From Marthasterias glacialis (Eukaryota; Echinodermata; Asteroidea; Forcipulatida; Asteriidae), in NCBI GenBank assembly GCA_911728455.2, contig OU452235.1, positions 10,278,634-10,342,633 on the forward strand: a stretch of 64,000 nucleotides of DNA. The letters are read 5' to 3'. The notes under the pieces were generated by a model, which ran no database searches, was not told where the DNA came from, and saw only the letters and a program-made list of their open reading frames with translations. How positions within the stretch are numbered: position 1 is the stretch's first letter; every line of letters begins with the position of its first letter. The position numbers were made by a program, and so were the translations under genes. This document shows positions 31,501-40,769 of this stretch, in pieces.

Positions 31501-34500
31501 TTATTTCTTTCAACTACAACAGACCAATCACAAATCGGCATAAAGATGATGTCATATGCATTTGGAAACATTACCCTTGGAGAACAATTTTCATCAACGA
31601 GTAAGTTGAAACATAATTTTGGTGCACTTTGATCTCATTTTGGCCCACTGTGCGCTGTTGTCATTGGGGATCCAGTTCAGGCTGACTTCCGTCTGACCGG
31701 GCAGGATAGCACTGTAAAAAAACACCGGTACGGTCCGATTGGACATGATCATCTAAGCCTGGACACCTGTTCCTAGGACCTGATCACTTACTGTACAGGA
31801 AATCGTGTCCAGTCGACTCAAAACTGGCCGGACACCAGCAACTGAGCAACTGTCACACTGGTCCTATAACTTGTAAGTTATGCCTGCTGAAGGGCACTGC
31901 AAACATTTTGAATGATGATGATGCTCTCTCTGGTTGCATTTTGAGCCTCTCTGGGTTATCTTATGAGAAAAAGTAGTTATAGTGGTTTGTGTATTTTCTC
32001 CTTACTTATGTTGTCATGTACTGCCAATTCCTGCAGGCATACTAACACTACAATGTTTACAACTACAGTTTTTGTAAACATTATATACGTGTACGTCTAC
32101 ATTGTAGGTACCATACACATACACTCTGTCGCTGTATGCCTTAACATTAATATTATGCAAATAAGCCTCGATTTAATCTGCCTTGATTTTGCCAAGTTTG
32201 TCAACACTCTAGTTTTGGACCTGATTTGTAGACTTGCCCAGTCCCCCTGAGGTAGTCGATGTTGCGCCCTCTACTGGTGACTAATACAAAAACTAGTATC
32301 TTCGAGACTATAAGTATTGTTGTTATTGCCATTTGTCCCTTACTTTTGGAACATGGTTTAAAAATAGTAGTACATATATTGAATATCATTCAGTGATGTC
32401 ATAATATTCAAAACAGTTGTGTTTACATTGGTCACAAAATGTTGATTGATATTACTTTTTTGCCATCTTAAATCTTCATATTTTAGTGTCTGTATTGGTG
32501 AGATTTTAGTTTGAGTCTTTTTGACCTGAATTTTTTCTAGGTCTATGGGTGTCATAGATACATGTACACTGACACTGTTCCGTATTGAAAAGGGGGGGGG
32601 GGGGAGTAGTGTTAGTGGGTTTTTTTTCTCCTTATGTTCTCATTTACAGCAAGGAAAAATCTTTCAGCAAAAATGAGTTTGAGTATATACTAGGCCCCTA
32701 AAAAATTTGTAATGTAGTTGCTCTCTGGTGCATTCTGAGCCGATCTGCATGTTAATCTTTTGCTGTGAAAGATATATTTTTGTACTTGTTCAGTTCTCTT
32801 TATTGATGGTTAGTTTGTAAAAATGATAGAAGTAAGCATAGCAACAGCATTGGGTTCAGGGTCCACTTATTGGCCCAGGGAAAATGTCAATTGGTTAAGT
32901 TACTCTTGGTGTATTTTCAGCCTTTGTGGGTTATCTTTTAGGCAAATTATTAGGTGTTTGGGCATTCAGCCCGAAACACCTCTTGATTTTGTTCTTATAT
33001 CAGATTGTAGAGAATTGAGCCTTCTCAAAGTTTTGCATTGAGGTGACACCATTTTGACCTTTATTTCCGGTTCAAACGGGACATTAACGCAAATCCTGTG
33101 TTCATGTGCGTTCAAGCGTGTCCGACATTGCTATAGAAAATCCAATGCCATTATACATGTACATGTGTACACGTCATTGTGTGTGCGTGGCTGTGTGACA
33201 TTGATGCCCCATTGACATGTACATCAATCACGCGATGTTCTTAGTCTCTTTTCAAAAATGAGGTGAGCGCTCCACCCTTTGTTAGTCTTTAATACAGGGC
33301 TTTAAATACTTCACAAAGTTATACTAATATGAGACCTACTGATTTGACATAATTGAAACCTTTAAAAATTAACCGTTTGAGATATAACTTAATTTTGTTG
33401 ACAAATGTCAAGGTTAGGGTGAGTCTTTCTTTGTGGCACATTTAGCGACCTCTGTGACCTCTACTTCCGGTCAAACCGGAAGTAGCTCTGGTAAGAGCTA
33501 GGAAATTGATTCTTTCACCATATACCAAGGTTAGGGAAGGTCCTTCTCTGTTGCACATTGCATGACCTCAATGACCTCTACTTCCGGTCAAACCGTAAGT
33601 AGCTCCTCATTTAAAAGTGTTAGAGGTTGGAACATGATTCTTTCACGAAATACCAAGGTTAGGGAAGGTCCTTCTCTGTTGCACATTGCGTGACCTCTGT
33701 GACCTCTACTTCCGGTCAAACAGTAAGTAGCTCCTTATTTGAAAATGGTTAGAGGTAGGAACATGATTCTTTCCCAAAATGCCAAGGTTAGGGAAGGCCC
33801 TTCTCTGTTGCACATTGCATGACCTCTGGGACTTCTACTTCCGGTTAAACCAGAAGTTGCTCCTCTTTTAAAAGTGGTTAGAGGTAGGAATATGATTCTT
33901 TCACCAACTACCAAAGTTAGGGAAGGCCCTTCTCTGTTTGTTATAGCGTGACCTCTGTGACCTCTACTTCTAGTCAAACCGGAAGTGGCTCCTCATTTTA
34001 AAGTGGTTAGAGGTAGGAACAAGATTCTTTCACGAAATACCAAGGTCAGGGAAGGTCCTTCTCTGTTGCACATTAAGTGACCTCTGTGACCTCTACTTCC
34101 GGTCAAACCGGAGGTAGCTTCTCATTTAAAAATGGTTAGAGCTAGGAACATGATTCTTTCACGAAATACCAAGGTCAGGGAAGGTCCTTCTCTGTTGCAC
34201 ATCTCTATGTAAGCCATTTTCACAATCTATACGCCATATGAAAAGGCTTAAAGTACTTTATGAAGTTATACTAATATGAGACCTAATATGAGACTTAAAT
34301 TCCAAATCAAATATTATATTATAAAGCACAATTTCATGTTTTTATTTTCATATTAAGATATTTTAGTTGATTTAACTTTGTATACATCAAATAACAACTT
34401 TAAATACATTAATTCCGAACACCTAGTTTTTGTTCTTGGAACAAAAACTTATTTCTAGTTTCCTTTTACTTTTGTTTTTATTGAATAGGCCATTAACAGA

Positions 34501-37500
34501 GGAGGGGAAATTCTTTGAGGGGGTAATCCTTGGGCTAAGTTAAAAAAAAAATGTTTTTAAAATTGTTTTTAATATTTAAACATTTATAAAAAAAAATAAT
34601 TAATTTATTTATTTTTATTTTTTAGGTGGAGGGGTTGGGTGTATAAAGGTCCCAATCCTACCCAGGATGTATACCGATGCATGCGTAGACACCCATACTA
34701 TAGTTCTAAATATAGATCGAAATAGAGCAGTTTTGGGAAATTAGGGTTTTGTATTTGCCTTGCCGAATGTGTCTGTTAATTCTCCCCTGAATGGTTAATA
34801 AATCCATGCGTAAATTTACTTTACTTTTTTGGGCTACAGTACATTTACATGTGTACATGTTCATTAGCACACCTATGACTGGTTCCTGCATGTCAAACAT
34901 GTACATGCTGTAGCCAGCTCATGACCAACTTTGAATTAGGCTGATTGTGACAAAACATCCAAGGTTGGATACAATCTCAACTGGAATGCTAGCGGGTCCA
35001 CTTGTGTTTAAGCACTACAAAGGATGTGTGGACCTGATAACAAAAGGTGTCCACACTTTGTAGGAAATTGAAACACTGTGTGGACTTACACACGTCCACA
35101 CACTTGTTTTCACAAATTATATATTTTTGTTTTACTAAAAAAGGAAGCATTTTCTGTACAGCATTGAATAGCTCAAAACTGAGTATTAAAAGGGATCAGG
35201 TGTCTGAAAACCAGCTTTCAAAACACTCTCTTATATAAATGGCGGTTGTTTGAAAGATTTAATTCTTGTTCTTACTGAACTGCACGATGACAAAGGAATA
35301 TCCACACAGTGTATGTCGCAAAGGACTGTGTGGGTGTGTGGGGGGGGGGGGTGAATGGGCTAAAAGAGAGGGTAGAGCTGAAAGTATGTTTTGGCAGTTA
35401 TATGTTGCTTAACTCTTCAATTTGATAAGTCAAATAATTGTAGATCTACCTGTAACTTTTTCACTTTTAACCAAACTGTAGGTTCTGTACTTTGGATGTA
35501 TCTTTGTTTATGTTAATCTGATTTCTTGTTTTTCTTTAGCTGATGGAGATATTGGACACCAATCATGACGGTAAACTAGTCTGTGATAAAGAACTAAATG
35601 CTCTGTCTCTGGAAACTTTGAAAACCTTGGCTAATATCCTGGACGGAGATAGCGGCAATACGGAGGACCATGAGTTTTTTAGCTTCACACCAGATGCAAT
35701 TAGGTACATGTATTGGTCAATACCCCAAACTTGCCTAATGTTTTATTCATTTCTGGACTCCAGATTTCTACATAAACCTTAGATTTCTTCCTCTTAGTGA
35801 GTTTATTTTCCATGGGGTCTTTAGGCTGTTGTTTAGACTAATGTCCTTTGGGATCAGGCTTCTGAATGATCTTGATAACAGATGACATTATTGTATTATA
35901 TGCTACCACTGAAATCTAATGTCATACGGTTTGTGTCATAACTTAATCATTGAATGGGAAAACCAAACAACTTTTGTGTCACAAAAGTCAGACTCACATA
36001 AATCTATTATCTTCTTTGTATGGAGAAGCCAGTTCACTCACCTACTCAAGGAATGCAACAATATTGATTGGATCAACCTGAAATAAAAGTTAGTTTGAGT
36101 TGGATATTATCAAATGTGTCATGGTGTACATGTAGCACAGAGGACTTGACAAGGGAAAGTTCAGGAAGTCTGATGGAAGGATTTCTTCATTACAAAGCAT
36201 GGTTATTTTCTAATCACTGCGACCAGGAAGGGGAACAGTTCTTGCATTGATGCAACAAGTTGATCATTATAAATTCCTTTCACTGCAGTCCTGATACTTC
36301 ACGACGGCACCTAACTATTGCCGCAATGCCCTGTTAATAATCCCACTTTTCATGGCAAAAAGTCAAGCCAAAACTGCCACACCCCTTTGAAACCAAAGTA
36401 TCAGGACTGCCACTGGATGATAGACTTAGTGTTTGTTTTAAATAATCAGTCCCATATTTCACTGAAACAAAACGCAATTGAAGAAAAAACAAAAGATGGT
36501 GAGCTCGTTTTTAAAAAGACCAGTCTGGCTCTCACTACTGTGCAGGGTGTTTATGACTAAAACAGGAAACATACAATATGTAATATTAATAATGCTAGTA
36601 GCATCATAATTTCTTTGTGTTTCTTTGTGTTTTATAACAGGAAGTTCTTACTTGCATGTATGAATGAAGCTGATATTGATTCTAATGGTCAACTGCATAA
36701 GTCAGACTTTTTGACATTATATCAGGAGTTCGGTGGCTCAAAAAAAGGAGGAATACAGGTATTAAAATAAAATTGTGTTTTTCAAGTAATTTTCTTGTAT
36801 TGTTTAATCTACTGTGTCAGCTCATAAAATATTCAAAACAGCCTCTATCTTAAAAAAATCTAAGCAACAAACCGTGTCTGTGGTTATGCTTTGTTAACAC
36901 TAAATACAAATCAATACGTCTAAATTAAGGGATCTTTCATAGTTTTTAGTTAGGTGTTCAGTGGTCAATTCTTTAAACAAGACAAACTTTGTTCCCTAAA
37001 AGAACCCTTTCTTTTTGTAGTTTTTGTCAACTTGCATTTAAACCTTAGAACATAACTGAAAATGATGTCCTTTGACCAAGACCATGTGCATTTTTAGTTT
37101 ATTAGTTTATTGTATGTTTTTACTTGGAACAAAAGTACAATTGTCAGGATAAAAGGCATTGTCACTATTGCACTCAAGGAAACAAGTTGAATTTATTTTT
37201 TTAATACATAATGTAATATAATATATTTTTAATATATCAAGGTAGGACTGCCGTCAGACCCTTTACTTTGGCTCATATGCCCCTTTTTAAATTGCCCAGT
37301 GAATCCTGTGCAATAATGAGGAGAATGCCTTTAATAAATAGAATTCTTTTTAATCCCTGTTCAATAAAGGTGTATTCAACTTTGGACAGTGGAAATGATA
37401 ATTTGATTTCAAGACAGGAAGTTGACACCAACATGGAGAAAGTACTACTAATGTTTGGAAAGAACTTGAAGTCAACCTCAGCCAGTAAGCATTGTAACCT

Positions 37501-40156
37501 TCTCAAAGATCACACATCATGTTCAATGCTACACAGAGCGATGGTCAATTTATCACAGTTTACAGGAACTGCCCACAGCCACAATTCCATGTCTTGAGAA
37601 AAAAAGTTTAACCAGTTGCTGCCGGGATTCTTTCATTTTTTCCTGTCTCACTGGCGGGATTATTATGTCAGAATTGCCATAATCATTTTTCTTTGAGAGT
37701 ACCGCTGGCACAACGAAACCCTGACTTGACAAAGCCAAGAGAACAAAGATTCTCTTTATTGCACCGTTAGTTTTGTTTTCTCTCCCGTGAAAATATCAAA
37801 TTCATGCGCAGTGAATTGCAAAACCTCAGCCGTAATCTATGGCATAGGATTTGTACTAAACCCAGAAGCATGGCACCATTCCTGGTTCACTCATACTTGT
37901 TGCCTAAACAATGGTGAAAACCTCTCGATGTCTTGTAATGCTCTTCTTGGAACAAAAGGACAAAGGTCTGGAATCAGGAATTTTACAAAAACCACTGCTT
38001 AATAGCAAGAAAATGGCAAAATATTCAAGACCATTTTTTGCTGTGTGTGGGTGAAATGATTCATTAGACTGCATATGTGCGTGCTCTGTGCAGTGGAATG
38101 TCCAGGTGACCTTTGTTGGATTATTCACAATGGTATGTTTTAACATCACCCGTTTGTTGGCTTGGAAAATATTTGTGACGATACACGGCATCCGGCATCT
38201 ACTGGTTAAACAGAGACTGCTTCCCATTTTCTCTTTGAGAATTTACGACCAAAATAAGCTGACACTTCTTAAACCATACAGGACTGTCAATATTTTTTGT
38301 TCTTGCACCCTTTTAAAAGAGTTGTTAATTCCTAAACACTCAAAGAAAAAAAAAAGAAAGAAAAAAAGATACCTGCAGAGCACTGTGTAAAAAACATTGT
38401 ATTGACCCAATTCATCTTGCGTTGTCATCACATTAATCTGATTCTTGGTTGTGCCATTTTTGGGGAGTGAATGTCCGCTGTGTGTTACACAGTGTAGTGC
38501 ACATTTTATGCGATGCAGTGGTTACACGCTTACCATCATTTTTAAGTGCAATTTGACTCCCAAAACAGCGAGGTGTCAGACAGTCATGACAGTAGCCACA
38601 TGTGATGTTGTTGCAAGGATTCAATAGAGGGATTTGTCACTTAATGAACATGCAAAACTCGTATATGGCATATGGCACTTTGTATTTCAATACATAAAGT
38701 GGTGAGTCATGAAACTTGGTGACAATTTGAACTGCAAAGAATGTAACAAGATTGTGCATAAAATACAAAAATGGGTAAATGGAGTGGCCAGAACAACATC
38801 AATACTTATAAAATAATTTGTTTTTCTGTATTGTGACCACTTGCATTTGGCAATGAATGTTTTCATAATTGTTAGGGATGGGCAAAGTGGCCCCAATTGA
38901 GCACATACATATCATATCACTAATTTTGGGAAAACTGCTATAAAAAACGCTAGGACAGGGAGATGGATTAAAGTAAAGACATAGTACAGGGCACCATAAG
39001 ATTTATCTTAAGATGAGTTGTCAATATCACCATGGTGATTTGTATTGTGATATCACACTTTACTTGGCAATTAAGATTGGTACACGTCCTGAGAGCAATC
39101 TTAGCTCTTTGTGAAATTGAGTCCAGGATTGCTAATTACGGAAAAAAAGGAAAACAAAAAAATCTTGAAGCTCACTCAATATAGAGTGTATACCATAACC
39201 AATCCCCTAGAAGTACATGTATATTTTTGTTTGATTTACTCAGTGTTGAAAAATATGCTTTAAAGACCCTCTAAAACACCATTAGCCTTTTGATGTATGG
39301 TGGACACTATAGAAGTGCACTGTTTGGTTTCAGTGTATACAAATTTACCCAAACCAAATAATGCCCTAGTAATATGTCCACCATTCCTCAAAATGGCTTA
39401 GTGCTGAATGAATGTGCACAGAATTTCTGACGAAAACACACCTTGATTGTTTGTTTTTTTCAATAGTAATACTGATAATGATAGTGATGAATGTTTATAA
39501 AGCGCCAGATGGGTGCTTATGGTGCTGATATTTACATTGGTTTTACGAAAGCAATGCGGAGTTATGAATATGAGAAGAAACAAAACTTGATGAAACTTTT
39601 ACAGGTTGTTGGAGGGTGTGTTGGAGGGTGTGAAACTAGAGGATGGAAATGAATTTATTCTTTAAAAAACCTTAATGTTTGATGTTTTCTATTATTACAG
39701 GAGAAACACTTTTTCTGTGACTTTTATTTGACAAGTGTTTAAAAGGCTCATTTTTAGTGATCATCGGTTAATGTTTAGGGAGTGCACAGTGCCCCGATAT
39801 GGCAAAATGTTATCAATGCCCACTTAAATAAGGGCTTACACACCAGACTTTAACCCTGAAAGGCAACTTTTTAAAATGGTTGCGCCAACATGATCAAGCA
39901 CCATAGTATGCTTATTTGGCAGGCAATTTTGGCATTCACAGTCAGGCATTATTTTCACAGTGTCTGTTTTTCATATTTTATTTCCCAAATATATCTCTTA
40001 TAAGTCATATGAAATTTTAATTCTACCTATGTTCTCTTTTGTACAATTTTAGCAATGGAGAAAATGACACTGGAAAGCAGAAACGCCAATGGCCTGGAGA
40101 ATGGATTGATGTGGAACAAACAACACCAGAACTCACAGACACATGAAGATCTCTAA
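16338..40156 (+). CDS. JmjC-type oxygenase with C-terminal EF-hands (3' part of gene)
   Basis: Exons 16338-16536, 16796-16868, 26024-26149, 35540-35703, 36641-36758, 37370-37484 and 40053-40156 all have AG/GT borders, and their phases agree at every junction (1-2-0-0-2-0-1). Together they give 298 residues to the TAA at 40154. The first exon has YWHQVRSYGSRNMAVS, the end of a JmjC/cupin barrel with the distal iron-binding His; such enzymes are Fe(II)/2-oxoglutarate oxygenases. Three EF-hand loops follow (DTNHDGKLVCDKE, DIDSNGQLHKSD, DSGNDNLISRQE), then a short polar tail. The HxD half of the JmjC domain and the N-terminus are missing, probably left of the window. No name is assigned because I do not recognise a standard protein with this architecture. 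An extra exon in the two largest introns cannot be excluded. Confidence 0.78.
16796..16868 (+). CDS. Exon: helical linker after JmjC
   Basis: 73 bp between a T-rich tract ending GGCAG and donor GTAATT. Encodes ETLIEWCHMQGILDHSSLM in the frame fixed by the previous exon. It ends in phase 0. Confidence 0.75.
17697..18480 (+). pseudogene. Non-LTR retrotransposon fragment (RT C-terminal region and zinc finger)
   Basis: 17730-17860 encodes CSSCNHWVHECFSCIRGRL...CKVCSG, the Cys/His finger seen in some LINE proteins. 17890-17940 gives LQVEDSFSYLGDV. After a short disrupted stretch, KTWPVTANDIYRLTNNDNTM and KLSDKKSMAELLLQLSLSAVEE follow, typical of the C-terminal part of LINE reverse-transcriptase proteins. 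Multiple stops and frameshifts. It lies in the intron of the JmjC/EF-hand gene in the same orientation. Confidence 0.72.
18600..20460 (+). mobile_element. Second non-LTR retrotransposon, internally deleted, split by a palindrome
   Basis: Before and after the inserted palindrome the frame reads GTWKIINTLLNKGKPKPNPS and VSIDNNNDIADAFNMYF. 19330-19775 has KMPCRKAPGSDGL, NFRPITFLTTFSKVFEKLVY and ESQFGFRENHSTELA, the RT fingers region. Sequence then jumps to the C-terminal RT tail (LQKRAIRIICSVGFRDHTAPLF near 19840-19900), so the catalytic palm is deleted. A TAAACTAAACTAAACT tail near 20448-20463 looks like the tandem 3' end of a LINE. Confidence 0.75.
18856..19126. repeat. 271-bp near-perfect palindrome (fold-back element)
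   Basis: Two ~134-bp arms meet at about 18991, where GTTCGTCT and AGACGAAC face each other with almost no loop. The arms run out to ATAAGGAACT / AGTTCCTTAT. Only a handful of arm mismatches are visible. It interrupts the LINE reading frame. TTGTTCAAGATG is present 12 bp outside the left end (18844-18855) and again at 19161-19172 beyond the right end. Confidence 0.88.
20464..20832. other. Non-coding with ACTTCCGGTC.AA repeats
   Basis: CTTCCGGTC(C/A)AAA.AGGAAGCTCTAAAT occurs at about 20470-20495 and 20613-20640. It is related to the palindromic core of the 128-bp array at 33.4-34.2 kb, so this is probably a short relative of that repeat family. Confidence 0.55.
20833..21075 (-). repeat. tRNA-derived SINE, copy 1
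   Basis: Read on the minus strand, GGTTGACTCAGTGGTTT (about 21064-21048) resembles a Pol III A box, and GGTTCGAATCCCGG (21017-21004) is a clear B box. The downstream body (GGGTTTTCCC, ACATCTAAAACTGACATTTC-like) is shared with the copy at 41.76 kb. Family name unknown. Confidence 0.75.
21080..21881. other. Non-coding intron sequence
   Basis: No exon, domain or repeat recognised; short ORFs only. Confidence 0.5.
21882..24233. repeat. Minisatellite, 49 tandem copies of a 48-bp unit
   Basis: 2352 bp is exactly 49 units of TCTGCCTCATTTCAAGGTCT plus 28 further bases, with no length change in any unit. Because 48 is divisible by three, the minus strand stays open for 805 codons as a 16-residue repeat (SLIYLGCVVDLEMRQ plus I or T). 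Two variable positions (I/T and L/S) show alternating T-S and I-L units, that is, 96-bp dimers, and larger blocks of about ten units recur. It lies in the JmjC/EF-hand intron. Confidence 0.97.
24234..25541 (+). mobile_element. Third non-LTR retrotransposon (CR1/L2-like), 5' truncated and degraded
   Basis: Begins within a few bases of the last minisatellite unit with VTGDFNFHV, the endonuclease metal-binding motif, then GLPSDHNAV (about 24414-24440), the endonuclease catalytic His motif. Downstream are SPAKSCSLDPIPTSLLK (about 25090-25143), TPLLKKTSLMDGNKLHNYRP (about 25222-25280) and QSAFRKFHSIETALLHIQND, the RT N-terminal blocks. Frameshifts separate these. It stops before the catalytic RT box. 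Clade is not certain. Confidence 0.8.
25545..26023. other. Non-coding intron sequence
   Basis: No feature beyond a T-rich tract (26008-26021) that forms the polypyrimidine tract of the next exon. Confidence 0.5.
26024..26149 (+). CDS. Exon: linker and first EF-hand entering helix
   Basis: The acceptor TTTTTTTTCTCAG and donor GTAGGT are both strong. 42 codons in phase 0 (EFGSEYNGVNTVLKTSVNSQ, ERNIKENVGITVNK). The last residues run straight into LMEILDTNHDG of the next exon, forming a plausible entering helix. Confidence 0.72.
26280..26590 (-). repeat. Dispersed repeat family, copy A
   Basis: The reverse complement shares a long block with 37602-38120 and 54040-54245: ACCAGTTGCTGCC, TTTCTTTGAGAGTAC, GAAACC.TGACTTGAC, GCCAAGAGAACAAAGATT. 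Probably a SINE or MITE family; ends not defined. Confidence 0.72.
26591..27890. other. Non-coding intron sequence
   Basis: AT-rich. I found no exon with both splice sites. ACGGCGATTATCGTTC near 27013-27028 is the inverted partner of AACAATAATCGCC near 26989-27002, a small hairpin. Confidence 0.45.
27893..28912 (+). pseudogene. Transposase pseudogene, N-terminal half (RAG1/Transib-reminiscent)
   Basis: Pieces in alternating frames give SKNSEWLHQII, AGRPPKDWQFLSKRS, AHELRTKKQPSELLYAAS, QDNVSSDEALSLMVE and, after an A10 run (28608-28617) where the frame changes, SIMEDSAKVPLQSLLDHTA and CKWGFDGASGHSEY. The Asp in WGFDGxSGxSEY sits in a context like the first catalytic Asp of RAG1 and Transib (DGxxxxSE). 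I recognise this as a DDE-type family, but the link to RAG1/Transib is inference from short motifs. At least three frameshifts make it non-functional. The C-terminal half is 1.5 kb downstream. Confidence 0.6.
29764..30110 (-). repeat. Two ~182-bp direct repeats carrying TATA-like motifs
   Basis: Units 29764-29945 and 29946 to about 30110 share CCAATCAAATA, CCCAAACCCATATAAATAGC and TTCACGAGCTGC.AAACCACA. On the minus strand each has TATTTATATGGG preceded by GCAGCTCGTGAAGC, and ATTGGT(C/T)-type CCAAT motifs are present. This resembles duplicated promoter units of a retroelement. Function is inferred only. Confidence 0.65.
30111..30183. repeat. Three copies of a 20-bp unit
   Basis: ATACTGCATGCATGTAGACC at 30111-30130, 30131-30150 and, after 13 bp, 30164-30183. 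The units are identical; each contains the palindrome GCATGC. Confidence 0.9.
30440..31025 (+). pseudogene. Transposase pseudogene, C-terminal half (RAG1/Transib-reminiscent)
   Basis: Frames with stops give NEEVKKLQPISVTLEIGYEL and LTMVDQKVINVLLQPN. An open stretch to 31025 follows with RLSPLHKWIRCFEMLLHVAY, LASRKKQIHDGFKSELGL and GNTNDGNTARR. The last block resembles the NGNFARK region of RAG1 in spacing from the preceding helices. This fits the C-terminal half of the pseudogene ending at 28912, so one ORF was probably split by an insertion. The end is truncated at 31025. Confidence 0.55.
31030..32940. other. Non-coding intron sequence with low-complexity tracts
   Basis: Three copies of an ACACCCCAACAAACAAC-type unit lie at about 31335-31405 and a G-run at 32590-32603. 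ORFs at 31288 and 31963 have no recognised domain. Confidence 0.5.
32944..34440. repeat. Element with AGGTGTT(C)GGGC ends and internal 128-bp tandem array
   Basis: The left end carries AGGTGTTTGGGC / GCCCGAAACACCT (about 32951-32978), a hairpin. CCGAA.ACACCT..TTTTGTTCTT recurs near 32970-32995 and 34414-34436. Matching blocks (AAAGTTATACTAATATGAGA) flank the array at 33315 and 34265, so the array is internal to one repeat element. Confidence 0.65.
33440..34205. repeat. Six tandem 128-bp units with palindromic ACTTCCGGT cores
   Basis: CTACTTCCGG-type cores start at 33461, 33578, 33706, 33835, 33964 and 34092, giving a spacing of 117 then 128-129 bp. The complete core ACTTCCGGT-CAA-ACCGGAAGT is a 9-bp perfect inverted repeat around 3 bp. 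Each unit also has AGGGAAGG(T/C)CCTTCTCTG. ORFs within it arise from the near-129 periodicity and are not genes. Confidence 0.93.
34441..35539. other. Non-coding intron sequence
   Basis: AT-rich with a G-run at about 35340-35350. The last 20 bp form the polypyrimidine tract TTCTTGTTTTTCTTTAG of the next exon. Confidence 0.5.
35540..35703 (+). CDS. Exon: EF-hand 1
   Basis: The acceptor is TTTTTCTTTAG, the donor AG|GTACAT, and the exon ends with two bases of a codon. Encodes LMEILDTNHDGKLVCDKELN and the linker ILDGDSGNTEDHEFFSFTPD. In the loop D1, N3, D5 and G6 fit EF-hands, but position 12 is Lys and the Glu is at 13, so Ca2+ binding may be weakened. Confidence 0.85.
36641..36758 (+). CDS. 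Exon: EF-hand 2
   Basis: Acceptor TTTTATAACAG, donor GTATTA. The first base completes the Arg codon from exon 35540-35703. Loop DIDSNGQLHKSD has D1, D3, N5, G6 and D12, a good ligand set. Ends in phase 0. Confidence 0.85.
37370..37484 (+). CDS. Exon: EF-hand 3
   Basis: Acceptor TCAATAAAG and donor GTAAGC. Loop DSGNDNLISRQE has D1, D5 and E12, but Gly at 3 and Asn at 6 where Asp and Gly are usual. Ends with one base of a codon. Confidence 0.8.
37602..38120 (+). repeat. Dispersed repeat family, copy B
   Basis: Matches the reverse complement of 26280-26590 at both ends (AACCAGTTGCTGCC to GTGACCTTTGTT) with about 200 bp of extra sequence in the middle, roughly 37806-38010. Either copy A has a deletion or copy B an insertion. 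Confidence 0.7.
38130..39897. other. Non-coding intron sequence
   Basis: No exon found. CACCATAAGATTTATCTTAAGATGAGT-like sequence near 38990-39016 is also present inverted near 53820-53840, probably another dispersed repeat. Confidence 0.5.
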
Positions 40157-40525
40157 CTGCAACTACGAAGTATAATATTATTTGTTACCACACAAGTGTG
40201 AGTGGAATACGAAAAAATATAGCACTTCTGTGTCCCATATCCCACGAGGCGTGTGGGATATGGGATGCAGACGTGCTTGTTTTTAGTCTGTATTCCATGA
40301 TTTGTGTGATAACAATGTATCTTCCAGCCAACTTCATCAAAACAGACTATAGAAATCAACCTGTATTGCACTGTCTGTATACAGAGCGTGACACATAATA
40401 CTCACAATTCGCAGAGTGCTTATAAGAGATATATTTGGGAAATAAAATATGAAAAACAGACACTGTGAACATAATGCCTGACTGTGAATGCCCAAATTGC
40501 CTGCCAAATAAGCATACTATGGTGC
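39898..40525. repeat. 107-bp inverted repeat enclosing the last coding exon
   Basis: 39898-40004 is the reverse complement of 40419-40525 with only two mismatches in 107. The 414-nt loop holds the acceptor, the whole terminal exon (40053-40156) and the proximal 3' UTR. A 13-bp hairpin (TCCCATATCCCAC, 40233-40245 with 40253-40265) lies near the middle of the loop. CACAATTCGCAGAGTGC occurs on both sides of the right arm. Confidence 0.9.
40053..40156 (+). CDS. Exon: C-terminal tail of the JmjC/EF-hand protein
   Basis: The acceptor is CAATTTTAG. The first two bases complete a Thr codon, and the exon continues MEKMTLESRNANGLENGLMW to HEDL and the TAA at 40154. No domain; polar. It is entirely inside the loop of a 107-bp inverted repeat, so it may have been exonised from a transposable element. 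The 3' UTR follows; an AATAAA is present at 40441. Confidence 0.68.
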
Positions 40526-40769
40526 ACAATTCGCAGAGTGCAATTTACTGGGAGTATGATATTGTCTATTACCACACTCCTGTTGAGCAATCTGATTGGA
40601 GGATTAGCGGGTACTTTGAAGATAGTACTTTTAAACCCCAAATGTGTAGTGCACAATTGAAATGGAAATTTGGCAGACTGCAAAAAGTATCTCATCATTT
40701 GCCACCTTGTGGAGATAAACGAAAATCTAATAACATTTGTACATCACTAAATAATCAAGACATCTGTTG

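Noticed and set aside
31288-31632. ORF starting with Thr/Pro/Asn/Lys repeats
   Set aside because: Low-complexity ACACCCCAACAAACAAC repeats followed by unrecognisable sequence.
33735-33977. 80-codon ORF with internal repeat
   Set aside because: Arises from the 128-129-bp tandem array.
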